A stretch of 64,000 bases of DNA from Psychrobacillus mangrovi (GCF_037104765.1 NZ_JBAWSY010000004.1:62001-126000), one strand, 5' to 3'. Positions 33,474-42,525 are shown, numbered from the stretch's first letter. The notes: generated by a model from the sequence alone, not told the origin. Numbers and translations are program-made.

Positions 33474-35546
33474 ATGGCAGGTATGAGAATAGGTGGATTA
33501 GCCTCAGGAATGGATATAGACCAGATTGTTGGAGATTTAATGAAAGCGGAGCGTATACCACTAGATAAATTATTTCAAAAAAGAACTACATTTGAATGGC
33601 AACGGGATTCTTACCGTGCAATCAATACAAAGTTAAAGAGCTTTGATACTTATTTATTTGATAATTTTTCTTTGTCTAGCAACTTCAATAAAAAGACTGT
33701 AGAAAGCTCAAATGCAAATCTTGTAAGTGCAACTGCTACAGGTTCAGCATCTAGTAATCTTTCAATTGAAGGAGTTTCGCAATTAGCGACTGCAGCAAGG
33801 CAAATAGGAAATACTATTTCAACTTCAACAGGGGGAACAGCAACAGGTGCTACAAAAATGAGTGAACTTAGTGGTATTTCAGGGAACACGACCATTTCTC
33901 TCAAAGCAATACAATCAAACGGTACCTTAGCTAAAGAAGCTACAAATATTGAAATTAAAGCTACAGATACTATTGATCAAGTTATCTCAAAAATAAACAA
34001 TAGTAATGCAGGAGTGTCGGCGTTATTTGAAAATGGTAAGTTATCAATTACCGCAAAAAATACAGGAGATATTAAAGGTGGAGCAGAGGTACAAGTTAGT
34101 GGTGGGAATAATGTCTTTTCTGCATTAGGAATGACTAATTCAACTAATTTAGCATCAGGGGGTACAAATGCTGTCTTCCAAGTGAATGGCATTGCTACGG
34201 AACGGTCTAGTAATACTTTTACAATTTCAGGATATAATGTAACACTTAAATCGACTTTTAATGTAAAAAATACTCTTGAGGAACAAGTGGCTCGATTAGA
34301 AATCGCAAAAGATCAAGCCATCCAAGATGTAGCAAATGCTCAAACAGCAAAGGATGTAGCACTAAATAATCAATCACTAAAGCAATCTGAATATGATTCG
34401 GCATTTAATGGGTTAACTTTGGACCAACAGACGTTATACACAGATACTGTTAAGGATAGCAGTGCTTTAAAAAATACTCTAGCAAATCTTAGTGAAGAGC
34501 ATTTTCTAGATTTTAAGAATCTAACTGCAACCGAAGATGCAGATATTGATAGTTTAACTATTACCGACGAATCTAAAAAAATGTTGAAAAGCCTATCTCC
34601 TGAAGATAGAGTAGCTTTACAGGGAATGAGTAATGGAGATTTTACTGCCTTGAAAGATGTAGTTGTTAAGAACATAAGTCTAGATATTGCTAATTTAGAT
34701 GTTACGAGAACTACAAATGATTTGACAGCAAAAGAGACTCTAAGAGACCAAAAGATTGAAGAATATAATTTGGCAATTCAGCAAAATAATAATACTAGTC
34801 CAGACGCATCTGTTCCTACAATCAATTTAACAGCAAGTTCAGATATTAATGCAATGGTTGATAAAGTAAAAGAGTTTGTTGAAAAATATAATGAACTTAT
34901 TGGAGGCATGAATACTTCACTTAAAGAAAAAAAATATCGTGATTTTCCTCCTTTAACTGATGAACAGCGAAAAGACATGTCCGAGAAAGAGCAGGAACTA
35001 TGGGATGAAAAAGCAAAAAGTGGATTACTTAGAAGTGATTCTATCGTAAGTGTTGGCTTGTCTGAAATGCGGAATGCTATTTACGGTCGTGTTGGAATCG
35101 AGGATAATATAATTGACACTCTTGCTGAAATGGGAGTAACTACTTCAAGTGCATACTCTGATGGTGGTAAACTAGTTATCAATGAAGACAAGCTGCGAAA
35201 AGCATTAACCGAAAATCCAGATCAAGTTGTAAAAACACTTACTCGGTCAGGAGAAAAGGCTACTGATACTTCAGAAGACACTAGAGGAATTGTTCAGCGT
35301 CTACGTGATTCTATGAAAAAATTCACTCTAAATATTGAGAAAAAAGCAGGGAAAGCTAGTTCTACTGACCAACAATATGCCATCGGAAAAAGTTTGATTG
35401 ATACGAATTCTCGTATTTCAAACTTTCAACGCAGGCTTGAAGATATTGAGTCACGCTACTGGAGACAATTCACTGCTATGGAACAAGCAATATCTAAAGC
35501 TAATCAACAGTCTGCTTTCTTAATGGGACAATCAACAGGTCAATAA
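33474..35546 (+). CDS. fliD: Flagellar filament cap protein FliD
   Basis: 690 residues, longer than the 498 of B. subtilis. The N-terminal FliD_N (MRIGGLASGMDIDQIVGDLMKAERIPLDKL) and C-terminal FliD_C (MVDKVKEFVEKYNELIGGMN ... SRISNFQRRLEDIESRYWRQFTAMEQAISKANQQS) flank a central part. An additional helical stretch of about 190 residues (34280-34800; LEEQVARLEIAKDQAIQDVANAQTAK...) accounts for the extra length. It caps the filament and assembles flagellin. An AGGAGG SD lies upstream. Confidence 0.95.
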   Translation: MAGMRIGGLASGMDIDQIVGDLMKAERIPLDKLFQKRTTFEWQRDSYRAINTKLKSFDTYLFDNFSLSSNFNKKTVESSNANLVSATATGSASSNLSIEGVSQLATAARQIGNTISTSTGGTATGATKMSELSGISGNTTISLKAIQSNGTLAKEATNIEIKATDTIDQVISKINNSNAGVSALFENGKLSITAKNTGDIKGGAEVQVSGGNNVFSALGMTNSTNLASGGTNAVFQVNGIATERSSNTFTISGYNVTLKSTFNVKNTLEEQVARLEIAKDQAIQDVANAQTAKDVALNNQSLKQSEYDSAFNGLTLDQQTLYTDTVKDSSALKNTLANLSEEHFLDFKNLTATEDADIDSLTITDESKKMLKSLSPEDRVALQGMSNGDFTALKDVVVKNISLDIANLDVTRTTNDLTAKETLRDQKIEEYNLAIQQNNNTSPDASVPTINLTASSDINAMVDKVKEFVEKYNELIGGMNTSLKEKKYRDFPPLTDEQRKDMSEKEQELWDEKAKSGLLRSDSIVSVGLSEMRNAIYGRVGIEDNIIDTLAEMGVTTSSAYSDGGKLVINEDKLRKALTENPDQVVKTLTRSGEKATDTSEDTRGIVQRLRDSMKKFTLNIEKKAGKASSTDQQYAIGKSLIDTNSRISNFQRRLEDIESRYWRQFTAMEQAISKANQQSAFLMGQSTGQ

Positions 35547-35588
35547 TAAAGTATTTTTTGGATTTAAAATAAAAGGAGTTGTGTTATA

Positions 35589-35987
35589 TTGTCAGCACAA
35601 TCGGTACATCAGGCTTATAAAAATAATAGTGTGAGCACCGCTTCACCCGGTGAATTAACATTAATGCTTTATAATGGATGCCTTAAGTTTTTAGGTAAAG
35701 CTAAGGTAGCTATTGTAGATAAAAATATTCAAGAAAAAAATGTTAATTTACAAAAGGTTCAAAAAATTATTCAAGAGCTTATGGTGACATTGAATATGAA
35801 TATTGAAATCTCTAATTCCATGATGCAAATGTACGAATATATGAATCATCGTTTAATTGAAGCAAATATGAAAAATGATGTGGACATCATTGAAGAAGTA
35901 GAAGGTTATGTGACGGAATTCAGAGACACTTGGAAACAAGTAATTCAAATTAATCGTCAAAAGCAATTCACTGGGAATCAAGCATAA
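35589..35987 (+). CDS. fliS: Flagellin export chaperone FliS
   Basis: 132 residues, all helical: NNSVSTASPGELTLMLYNGCLKFLGKA and MMQMYEYMNHRLIEANMKND are family signatures. It holds flagellin unfolded for export and, in B. subtilis, works with FliW and CsrA in hag control. It has a TTG start with AAGGAG 10 bp upstream. Its stop overlaps the fliT start by one base. Confidence 0.96.
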   Translation: MSAQSVHQAYKNNSVSTASPGELTLMLYNGCLKFLGKAKVAIVDKNIQEKNVNLQKVQKIIQELMVTLNMNIEISNSMMQMYEYMNHRLIEANMKNDVDIIEEVEGYVTEFRDTWKQVIQINRQKQFTGNQA

Positions 35988-36337
35988 TGGGTGAGGTAGA
36001 AAATTTTCTAGATGCATCTGAAAAGCTATATTCTCACTTAGCTAAAAATCCATCAGAGAATGAACGTACAGAATTTATCGAGCAAGTTAATGAGTTACTT
36101 GATGCTCGTGAGGAAGCAATACATGCTTTAGCTGAAATTGATTTATCTACAAATTCTCTCTATACTCATTTGATAGAATTAGATAGAGGTATAAATGAAC
36201 GATTAGATAAAATAATGGATCTAATCAAAGGAGATTTAAAAGATCTCCAACAAAAAAAACGTCATGAGGGCTCTTATCGTAATCCTTACGCAGCAACTCA
36301 AACAATTGACGGTATGTATTTTGATAATAAAAAATGA
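35987..36337 (+). CDS. fliT: FliT-like flagellar protein
   Basis: 116 residues, helical and acidic (LDASEKLYSHLAKNP, VNELLDAREEAIHAL, LIELDRGINERLDKIMDLIKGDLKDLQQKKR). This matches the size and place of B. subtilis FliT, the FliD chaperone. Sequence conservation in this family is low, so the call leans on position and helical pattern. Confidence 0.87.
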   Translation: MGEVENFLDASEKLYSHLAKNPSENERTEFIEQVNELLDAREEAIHALAEIDLSTNSLYTHLIELDRGINERLDKIMDLIKGDLKDLQQKKRHEGSYRNPYAATQTIDGMYFDNKK

Positions 36338-36374
36338 AAAACACCGACTTTTGATTAAGAAAGTCGGTGTTTTT
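36337..36374 (+). terminator. Terminator after fliT
   Basis: AAAAACACCGACTTT / AAAGTCGGTGTTTTT with an 8-nt loop: 15-bp arms, T-run at the end. Confidence 0.95.
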
Positions 36375-36497
36375 AGCAGTAGTTAATGTAGTAATATTAT
36401 TAATTCTTAATTTTTCACATTCTTACTGGATGAGACTTTTTAGATATAATTATATCGGATAATTTAGCAACAAATAAATACTGAGGCTTATATTTTG

Positions 36498-36514
36498 TGT
36501 AATCTTACTTTAAA
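36498..36514 (+). promoter_or_regulatory. Possible WalR-like box in the gap before the LysM-NlpC gene
   Basis: TGTAAT-N5-TTTAAA differs at one base from the WalR pattern TGTWAH-N5-TGTWAH. It is about 165 bp from the start codon, so its role is doubtful. The 290-bp gap (36375-36664) otherwise holds only AT-rich sequence with repeated ACTAGT words. Confidence 0.25.
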
Positions 36515-36664
36515 GTTTATCATCCTTTAACTAACTAATAAAACTATAATCATTAATTGCTTTTAGAAGCATATTTCCCAGGCAATTAAATATAAAAATA
36601 ATAATGTACTAGTATGAAAATAATGGTATTATTACATTACTAGTTAATTAGAAGGAGGAAAACT

Positions 36665-37417
36665 ATGTTTAAGAAGGTGCTAATAGTAATGGTATTATTA
36701 TTTACATTCACTACTTCTGTAAGTGCAAATACTTTGTATGAAGTGAAAAAAGGGGATTCCTTAACCAAAATTGCTAAGCAATACAAAGTAACGTTGAACG
36801 ATCTTCGAACATGGAACAAGCTAACAAAAGATAGTATCTATGTGAAACAGAAATTAATAGTACAAAAGCCTAAAGTCGCTAGTACAACTACTAAAGCTAC
36901 TCAAAAGGTAGCAGCTGCGAATCCCGTAACAACTTCCAAGATAGATACTCCTGCACAAGCTGTCCAGGTGAAAGCGGAGGAACTTATTAATAACTCAGCA
37001 CCAATACTTAATGAAGCAAAATCTCTTTCTTCAAGTGGACAAGCTAAATACGATTTAGTAGTAGACTTTGCAAAACGTATGGAAGGAATTCCGTATTTGT
37101 ATGGTGGCAACACGATGGCTGGATTCGATTGTAGTGGATTTATATATTTTGTTCATTCGCAGGCAGGGCTGAAGGTTACGAGACATAGCAGCGAGAGTTA
37201 TTTTGCACAAAGTTCAGCCATTGAGAATCCAGTTGTTGGGGATTTAGTGTTTTTTGAGAATACATATAAAGCTGGAATTTCACATATGGGAATTTATTTA
37301 GGCAACAATGAGTTTATACATGCGGGTTCTAAGGGCGTTGAAATTGCTAGTTTAGATTCTTCCTATTGGAAGGAACACTTTGTTTCATTTAATAGATTTC
37401 ATGTGGTAAGTGAATAA
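36665..37417 (+). CDS. LysM-NlpC/P60 cell-wall hydrolase
   Basis: 250 residues. A signal peptide (to VSAN) is followed by one LysM domain (YEVKKGDSLTKIAKQYKVTLNDLRTWNKL), a Thr/Ala linker and a C-terminal NlpC/P60 domain. The catalytic Cys is in FDCSGFIYF and His in GISHMGIYLG. It is a D,L-endopeptidase of LytE type acting on the stem peptide. AAGGAGG SD precedes it. The chemoreceptor gene follows 25 bp later, probably in one transcript. Confidence 0.92.
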   Translation: MFKKVLIVMVLLFTFTTSVSANTLYEVKKGDSLTKIAKQYKVTLNDLRTWNKLTKDSIYVKQKLIVQKPKVASTTTKATQKVAAANPVTTSKIDTPAQAVQVKAEELINNSAPILNEAKSLSSSGQAKYDLVVDFAKRMEGIPYLYGGNTMAGFDCSGFIYFVHSQAGLKVTRHSSESYFAQSSAIENPVVGDLVFFENTYKAGISHMGIYLGNNEFIHAGSKGVEIASLDSSYWKEHFVSFNRFHVVSE

Positions 37418-37442
37418 TTTTGGAGAGATTAGGAGCTTTATG

Positions 37443-39131
37443 ATGAAAATGACAATAGCGAAGAAAATGTGGTTAGGGTTTTCTGTGGTTCTTATATTAC
37501 TAGCAGGAATTTCTATTGTTCTAGGGCTTACCATAAAAGAAATGAATGCTAAGTATCAGTTTTTGTTGGATGATCGGGTAGAGAAAGTGGATTTAATAAA
37601 AGATATTGAGATTGCTCAAAAGGATATATCTCGTAGTGTGATGGATTATTTATTATTTAATACAGACGAATCGCTGAAGCATATTAGAGCAAATTCAGAA
37701 TTACAGGTTGCCTTAACTAGTGACTTGGAAGGTCGACTGTTTTCTCCAGAAACATTAAAAATGATGGAGGATATCAAGAAAAAAGAGAAGACCTTCATAG
37801 AGAAAAATGAGGAATTGATTAATGCCAAGAAGAATAAAGATACTTCAGCAATCAATAAACTCACAGCAGATTCTAAGGTGATAAGTAATGATACGATTAA
37901 AATCTTAGGCGATCTAGAGCAATTTCTACAAGATGATATGGACAAAACAAGAGCCAATTTGAAACAGTTTGAATCTACTTCTAACTTAATAGTTTTGGTT
38001 GTGCCTCTTTTGAGTATTATTTTAGGACTTGCAATAGCATATTTCATTAGTAGAAGTATCTCTAAACCAGTTAAGAAAGTTACAGCAGGACTTGTTCAGA
38101 TTGCAGATGGTAATTTACGAGTAGAGCCAATCAAGATTAAAAACAAGGACGAAGTAGGGGAAATGGCAGTAGCATTCAATACTATGTCGCAAGATTTACT
38201 TGAAATTGTGTCCAGTGTAAGAGATTCTTCGATGCAGCTTGCAGCAAACGCGGAAGAACTTACAGCGAGTGCGGAAGAAAGTTTAGCTTCTTCACAAATG
38301 GTGGCGAAATCTGCAGAGGAACAAATGGTCACTAGTGAGCATCAAGTACGTCATATGGATTCATCTGTTCATGCGATGACTGAATTATCTCAAGGTGTTG
38401 GTCAAATCTCTGCTAACAATGAAGAGATGTTGCGTGCTGCAGATGATGTACAGAAACTTGTTGAAAAAGGTTCTGGTGTAGTGGCTAATGTTGCGACTCA
38501 AATGAATACGATTCATTCAACTTTCAAAGATACTACAGTCATTATGAATACTATGGCGAAGCATTCGGATGAAATACAAAATGTAACTGCACTTATCACA
38601 GAGATATCTGAGCAAACGAATTTATTAGCATTAAATGCGGCTATTGAAGCTGCTCGTGCTGGTGAGTATGGTAAAGGGTTTGCTGTTGTAGCGGAAGAAG
38701 TTCGTAAACTGGCAGAGCAATCTAAGAATTCTGCTACCGAAATTGCTTCCATCGTTCAAGTCATTCAATCAGCTTCCAGTGACGCAGTAAAGGCAATCAC
38801 TGAGGGTGGAGGCAAAGTGGAAGCGGGACTATCTAAAACAACTGAATCTATGGATGTATTTAATGAGATAGAAACGGCTGTTGGAGAAGTTGGCGTTAAA
38901 GTGCAATCAGTTTCAGCAGCGATTGAACAGATTCAGGAGATGGCGAAATCTGTATCGGAAGGTTCACTTGAAGTTCAACGTCTAGCGACACTTGCTGCAG
39001 ACGGAGCAAATGATACAAGTGCTGCAACGGAAGAGCAGCTTGCTGCAAATGAAGAGATAACAGCGAATGCACAATCTTTAGCCGATCTTGCAGAAGACCT
39101 ACAAAATAACGTCAGTCATTTTAAAATTTAA
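37443..39131 (+). CDS. Methyl-accepting chemotaxis protein 1
   Basis: 562 residues from ATG 37443 (7 bp after AGGAG). TM1 (MWLGFSVVLILLAGISIVLGL), a four-helix-bundle external sensor of about 150 residues and TM2 (LIVLVVPLLSIILGLAIAYFI) are followed by HAMP (SKPVKKVTAGLVQIADGNL). The signalling domain has the hairpin tip ISEQTNLLALNAAIEAARAGEYGKGFAVVAEEVRKLAEQS. It signals to CheA/CheW; the ligand is unknown. It is a close paralogue of the next gene. Confidence 0.94.
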   Translation: MKMTIAKKMWLGFSVVLILLAGISIVLGLTIKEMNAKYQFLLDDRVEKVDLIKDIEIAQKDISRSVMDYLLFNTDESLKHIRANSELQVALTSDLEGRLFSPETLKMMEDIKKKEKTFIEKNEELINAKKNKDTSAINKLTADSKVISNDTIKILGDLEQFLQDDMDKTRANLKQFESTSNLIVLVVPLLSIILGLAIAYFISRSISKPVKKVTAGLVQIADGNLRVEPIKIKNKDEVGEMAVAFNTMSQDLLEIVSSVRDSSMQLAANAEELTASAEESLASSQMVAKSAEEQMVTSEHQVRHMDSSVHAMTELSQGVGQISANNEEMLRAADDVQKLVEKGSGVVANVATQMNTIHSTFKDTTVIMNTMAKHSDEIQNVTALITEISEQTNLLALNAAIEAARAGEYGKGFAVVAEEVRKLAEQSKNSATEIASIVQVIQSASSDAVKAITEGGGKVEAGLSKTTESMDVFNEIETAVGEVGVKVQSVSAAIEQIQEMAKSVSEGSLEVQRLATLAADGANDTSAATEEQLAANEEITANAQSLADLAEDLQNNVSHFKI

Positions 39132-39251
39132 ATAATAGGCTTTGTTATCGATACTGTTCATCCTGTAGTGGCTCATTCGCAGCGTGCGTCAAACGCACAC
39201 CCTTGTGGATGGCATGCATTATACCGAAGAACTAAAGAAGCTAAATATTAA

Positions 39252-39288
39252 AGAGCTCTAAATTGTTTATGCAATTTAGGGCTTTTTT
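39252..39288 (+). terminator. Terminator after chemoreceptor 1
   Basis: GCTCTAAATTG / CAATTTAGGGC with a 6-nt loop, then six T. Confidence 0.88.
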
Positions 39289-39309
39289 GTGATATTTAAT
39301 AATAACTGT

Positions 39310-39338
39310 ATGACAAAATACCTTTTAATATGTATAAT
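39310..39338 (+). promoter_or_regulatory. Sigma-A-like promoter of chemoreceptor 2
   Basis: ATGACA, 17 bp, TATAAT (39333-39338), 58 bp before the ATG. No sigma-D-like -10 was found, which is unusual for a chemotaxis gene. Confidence 0.55.
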
Positions 39339-39396
39339 AATAGAGTTACTAAAGAATCATTTGGAGAAGAGAGAATAGTAAAAAGGGAGTTAGGAA

Positions 39397-41079
39397 ATGA
39401 AATTGACAATAGCGAAAAAATTATGGTTTGGCTTTTCAGCGGTATTACTCTTATTAGTTTTAACAAGTGTGAATTCGATTTTAGCAACAAATTCTATCAC
39501 TAGTAAATATCAGTCTTTACTTGATATGAATGTTAAAAAAGTTGAACTAGTAGGGGAGATTGAAGTCATCCAAAAAGATATGGCAACTGCTATATTAGAG
39601 TTTGTTATGTTTGGAAAAGAAGATGCGCTTGGTAAATTTGATGAGGAAATTGAAAACGGGTCTGTTGCTGCAAAAGCGCTTATTGAGAGTGTGAAAGATG
39701 AGGAATCGTTAAAATTATTAGAAGATCTACGTACGCAAACAGTGGCGCTATTTGAATCAAACGATAAAATTATTTCATTGAAAAAGAGCAATCAACCATT
39801 TGAACAATATGCTAGCCAATCTACTGTATTAAACGATGAAGTGCTAGCAATTTTAGCTGAATTAAAGCAAATTCAAATTAAGGATATGGAACAAACGAGA
39901 GCTGATTTAGAAAAATCTCAAGCAAGTACGAATAGAAATATAATCCTTTTAACTATACTAAGCATAATTATTGGAATCATTCTTTCTTACTTTATTAGTA
40001 GAGGTATTTCAAAACCGATTCAAAAGGTTACTGCTGGTTTAGAGGAAATTGCAAATGGAAATTTATTAGTTGAGCCTATTAAAATTAAAAACAAGGATGA
40101 AGTTGGCGTAATGGCGACAACATTCAATAAAATGTCGAGCGATTTACAACATATTGTGTCAAGTGTGCGAGATTCGTCTATGCAGCTTGCTGCAAATGCA
40201 GAAGAGCTTTCTGCAAGCTCAGAGGAAAGTTTAGCTTCCTCTCAAATGGTTGCAAAATCTGCAGAAGAACAAATGGCATCTAGTGAGCAACAAGTGACGC
40301 ATCTTGAAAATTCTGTAAACTCAATGGTGGAATTACAACAAGGTGTTGGACAAATTTCGCAAAGTAATGAAGAGATGCTTCAAGCAACGGATGGGGTTAA
40401 AAATCTAGTGACAAAAGGATCGTCGGTTGTATCAGATGTTGCGACCCAAATGGATACAATTCATACGACTTTTAATGAAACAACAGAAATCATGAAAAAT
40501 ATGGCGAAACATTCAGATGAAATTCAATCCATTACTGCGCTAATAACGGATATATCGGAGCAAACTAATCTTCTTGCTTTAAATGCTGCAATTGAAGCAG
40601 CTCGTGCAGGGGAATATGGTAAAGGCTTTGCAGTTGTAGCAGAAGAAGTACGTAAACTTGCTGAGCAATCTAAAAACTCAGCATCCGAAATTGAATCGAT
40701 GGTTCAGTTAATTCAATCTGCTTCAGGTGATGCTCTTAAAGCCATTACTACGGGTGGAGATAAAGTGGAAGAAGGGCTTTCCAAAACTACTGAATCTCTC
40801 AACGTATTCAATGAAATTGAATCAGGAGTGGGAGAGGTTGTATTCAAAGTAGAATCCGTGTCTGCAGCAATCGAACAAATTCAAGCGATGGCTGAATCAG
40901 TTACGGAAAGCGCGCAGCAGGTACAAGCATTAGCAGCAAATGCAGCAGATGGTGCGAGTGATACGAGTGCGGCTACAGAACAGCAGTTAGCTTCCAACCA
41001 AGAAATCTCTTCGAGTGCACAATCATTAGCAAATCTCGCAGAAAAACTACAAAGTGAAGTAAGCCATTTTAAACTCTAA
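39397..41079 (+). CDS. Methyl-accepting chemotaxis protein 2
   Basis: 560 residues with the same plan as the preceding receptor: TM1 (LWFGFSAVLLLLVLTSVNSIL), external bundle, TM2 (NIILLTILSIIIGIILSYFI), HAMP and signalling domain. The HAMP and hairpin regions are nearly identical to receptor 1 (IKNKDEVG, ISEQTNLLALNAAIEAARAGEYGKGFAVVAEEV), while the sensor bundle has diverged. This is a tandem duplication with a changed ligand domain. It has its own promoter and terminator. Confidence 0.94.
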   Translation: MKLTIAKKLWFGFSAVLLLLVLTSVNSILATNSITSKYQSLLDMNVKKVELVGEIEVIQKDMATAILEFVMFGKEDALGKFDEEIENGSVAAKALIESVKDEESLKLLEDLRTQTVALFESNDKIISLKKSNQPFEQYASQSTVLNDEVLAILAELKQIQIKDMEQTRADLEKSQASTNRNIILLTILSIIIGIILSYFISRGISKPIQKVTAGLEEIANGNLLVEPIKIKNKDEVGVMATTFNKMSSDLQHIVSSVRDSSMQLAANAEELSASSEESLASSQMVAKSAEEQMASSEQQVTHLENSVNSMVELQQGVGQISQSNEEMLQATDGVKNLVTKGSSVVSDVATQMDTIHTTFNETTEIMKNMAKHSDEIQSITALITDISEQTNLLALNAAIEAARAGEYGKGFAVVAEEVRKLAEQSKNSASEIESMVQLIQSASGDALKAITTGGDKVEEGLSKTTESLNVFNEIESGVGEVVFKVESVSAAIEQIQAMAESVTESAQQVQALAANAADGASDTSAATEQQLASNQEISSSAQSLANLAEKLQSEVSHFKL

Positions 41080-41092
41080 ACTATTTAATAAG

Positions 41093-41132
41093 AAAAGACT
41101 CTAATTCTGTAAGTTGAATTGGAGTCTTTTTT
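41093..41132 (+). terminator. Terminator after chemoreceptor 2
   Basis: AAAAGACTCTAATTC / GAATTGGAGTCTTTTTT, one G-T pair, T-run at the end. Confidence 0.9.
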
Positions 41133-41453
41133 GAAAGATTAGAAAGTATATGTAATAGAACTACCGAAAATATAGTGTTCATAAGGTTTTCCTGGCGTTA
41201 ATCTAACAAGGAAAATTAAAAAATATACTAAAGTAAGGTATTATTACAATAGTGGATGTATTGTTATTAGCGGAATATCGAAAAAATAGTAAGTATTCTC
41301 CTAATAGAGTAGAAAGATAGCGACCGAAATTGCATCTTCGGTAGCTTATAATATGAATAGGGTAGCATCTATTCACTAATTATACAAAACAGTGGTACTA
41401 AGTTTCCAAGAGTTGCAGGAGTGCGACGGACAGACGAACGCCACAAGATTACC

Positions 41454-41498
41454 AAAAAAAGAGGGGAGGGTCGTGACGCTAGTCACGACCCTCCCCTC
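41454..41498 (-). terminator. Strong GC-rich hairpin, terminator-like on the minus strand
   Basis: Two perfect 17-bp arms (41461-41477 and 41482-41498, starting GAGGGGAGGG) enclose a GCTA loop. On the minus strand the stem is followed by seven T. No convincing minus-strand gene lies before it. The rest of 41133-41453 shows no gene. Confidence 0.7.
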
Positions 41499-41605
41499 CA
41501 AAATTCACTCGGTAATATTGTAGCCAAGTCTTGTCCAAAGCCCACCGGAAACAATTGTAAATAGGGACGAGCTTAGCGCTTTTCTTAAAAGAAATAGAAA
41601 ACATC

Positions 41606-41690
41606 GCGAGTATAAGCAAGTAGCTAGCGAGTAATAAAACTATGTTGCGAGTATTCTTCCTAGTTTTGCGAGATCTTAAAATTTCCTCAA
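41606..41690. repeat. Short 21-bp-period array of GCGAG
   Basis: GCGAG starts at 41606, 41627, 41647 and 41668, spaced 21, 20 and 21 bp, in otherwise non-repeated sequence. It lies just upstream of the DUF2269-like gene. Confidence 0.6.
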
Positions 41691-41744
41691 CTAGACACAT
41701 TCATTTAAAACCTAATACTTTATAATGAAATTAGGTGATAATTT

Positions 41745-42176
41745 ATGTATGCATTTATTGTTTTTATACACGTATTCAGTGCGATCCTTTCCATTGGTCC
41801 TTTCTTTGTATTATTTCCTTTATTGAATCGAATGAAAGGGAAAAGTGGGGATGTGATTGATTCATTATTAGGTGTATTTCAAGCATCTATTCGAATCGTG
41901 AAGCATGCGGGTCATGTGTTAGTTATTTCGGGGATTCTGCTGATGTGGCAAGGGAATTGGTCGTGGTCAACGTCATGGGTGGTCATGACGATTGTTGCTA
42001 TGGTTAGTTCCATTGTGTTTCTGGCGAAGGCATTTAAGCCAAAGATTCGACAATTCCATGCAGGAGAGTTTGATTCCAATATCTTAATTAGAAAATTACG
42101 AACTTCTGTATGGCTATATATTTTATTATTACTGATTATGCTTTGGTTTATGGTTGTGAAACCAAATTTATGGTGA
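41745..42176 (+). CDS. Small integral membrane protein, DUF2269-like
   Basis: 143 residues with four hydrophobic segments: FIVFIHVFSAILSIGPFFVLF, VLVISGILLMW, WVVMTIVAMVSSIVFLA and VWLYILLLLIMLWFMVV. The HVFSAILSIGP start and the GHVLVISG segment resemble predicted membrane proteins of the DUF2269 type. No function is known. It stands alone between two repeat arrays. Confidence 0.75.
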   Translation: MYAFIVFIHVFSAILSIGPFFVLFPLLNRMKGKSGDVIDSLLGVFQASIRIVKHAGHVLVISGILLMWQGNWSWSTSWVVMTIVAMVSSIVFLAKAFKPKIRQFHAGEFDSNILIRKLRTSVWLYILLLLIMLWFMVVKPNLW

Positions 42177-42210
42177 TGGCTCTTTCTCGTTTTTGGGAAA
42201 GGGTCTTTTT

Positions 42211-42375
42211 GTTTTGCTATTCCTCCGAGTTATTTTACGATTTGAGACGTTTATCTTGCGATACCTCCGAGTTATTTTGCGATTTGAGACATTTATCTTG
42301 CGATCACTCAGAGTTATCTTGTGATTTGAGACATTTATTTTGCTATTCCTCCGAGTAATCCTAGCGATTCAAATC
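42211..42375. repeat. 42-bp tandem array (two 21-bp halves)
   Basis: Units begin at 42222, 42264, 42306 and 42348 (partial), exactly 42 bp apart. Each has two related 21-bp halves: CCTCCGAGTTATTTTGCGAT and TGAGACATTTATCTTGCGAT (consensus). It lies directly after the DUF2269-like gene and before the ilvD control region. Confidence 0.9.
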
Positions 42376-42495
42376 AAATAGTTTTTTTAAATTTTCCCCC
42401 TTACCCAGTTCTAAAATGATGTCTCTAAGCATAGAACTACCACACTCCCGTCATTTTAACAAAAAGTTCATAATTATTTTTTTGTGAATATAAAA

Positions 42496-42509
42496 TGCGA
42501 TATATCGCA
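42496..42509. promoter_or_regulatory. 14-bp perfect palindrome upstream of ilvD
   Basis: TGCGATATATCGCA is a perfect dyad next to the cre-like site. It consists of two facing TGCGATA words, the same word as in the intergenic arrays. Its binder is unknown. Confidence 0.5.
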
Positions 42510-42511
42510 CT

Positions 42512-42525
42512 TGTAAGCGATTACA
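42512..42525. promoter_or_regulatory. CcpA cre-like site upstream of ilvD
   Basis: TGTAAGCGATTACA fits the cre consensus TGWAANCGNTNWCA at every position. It is centred about 88 bp before the expected transcription start. In B. subtilis CcpA activates ilv-leu from a cre at a similar distance. Confidence 0.7.

Noticed and set aside
37646..38047. Minus-strand ORF of 133 codons opposite chemoreceptor 1
   Set aside because: Antisense shadow, Ser/Leu-rich, no start signal, inside a well-supported gene.
39184..39261. Short plus-strand ORF (ends VDGMHYTEELKKLNIKEL) between the tandem chemoreceptors
   Set aside because: Peptide looks protein-like but has no SD and its 3' end overlaps the terminator. 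It may be the relic of a lost gene's C-terminus, but the evidence is too thin to list.
41479..41700. Minus-strand ORF of 73 codons with a membrane-like stretch
   Set aside because: It runs through the GCGAG array (21 bp = 7 codons keeps the frame open by chance), ends inside the GC-rich hairpin, and has no convincing SD.
42110..42358. Plus-strand ORF of 82 codons after the DUF2269-like gene
   Set aside because: Its repeated peptide (LSCDLRHLFCYSSE type) is only the 42-bp tandem array read in frame; its start lies inside the preceding gene.
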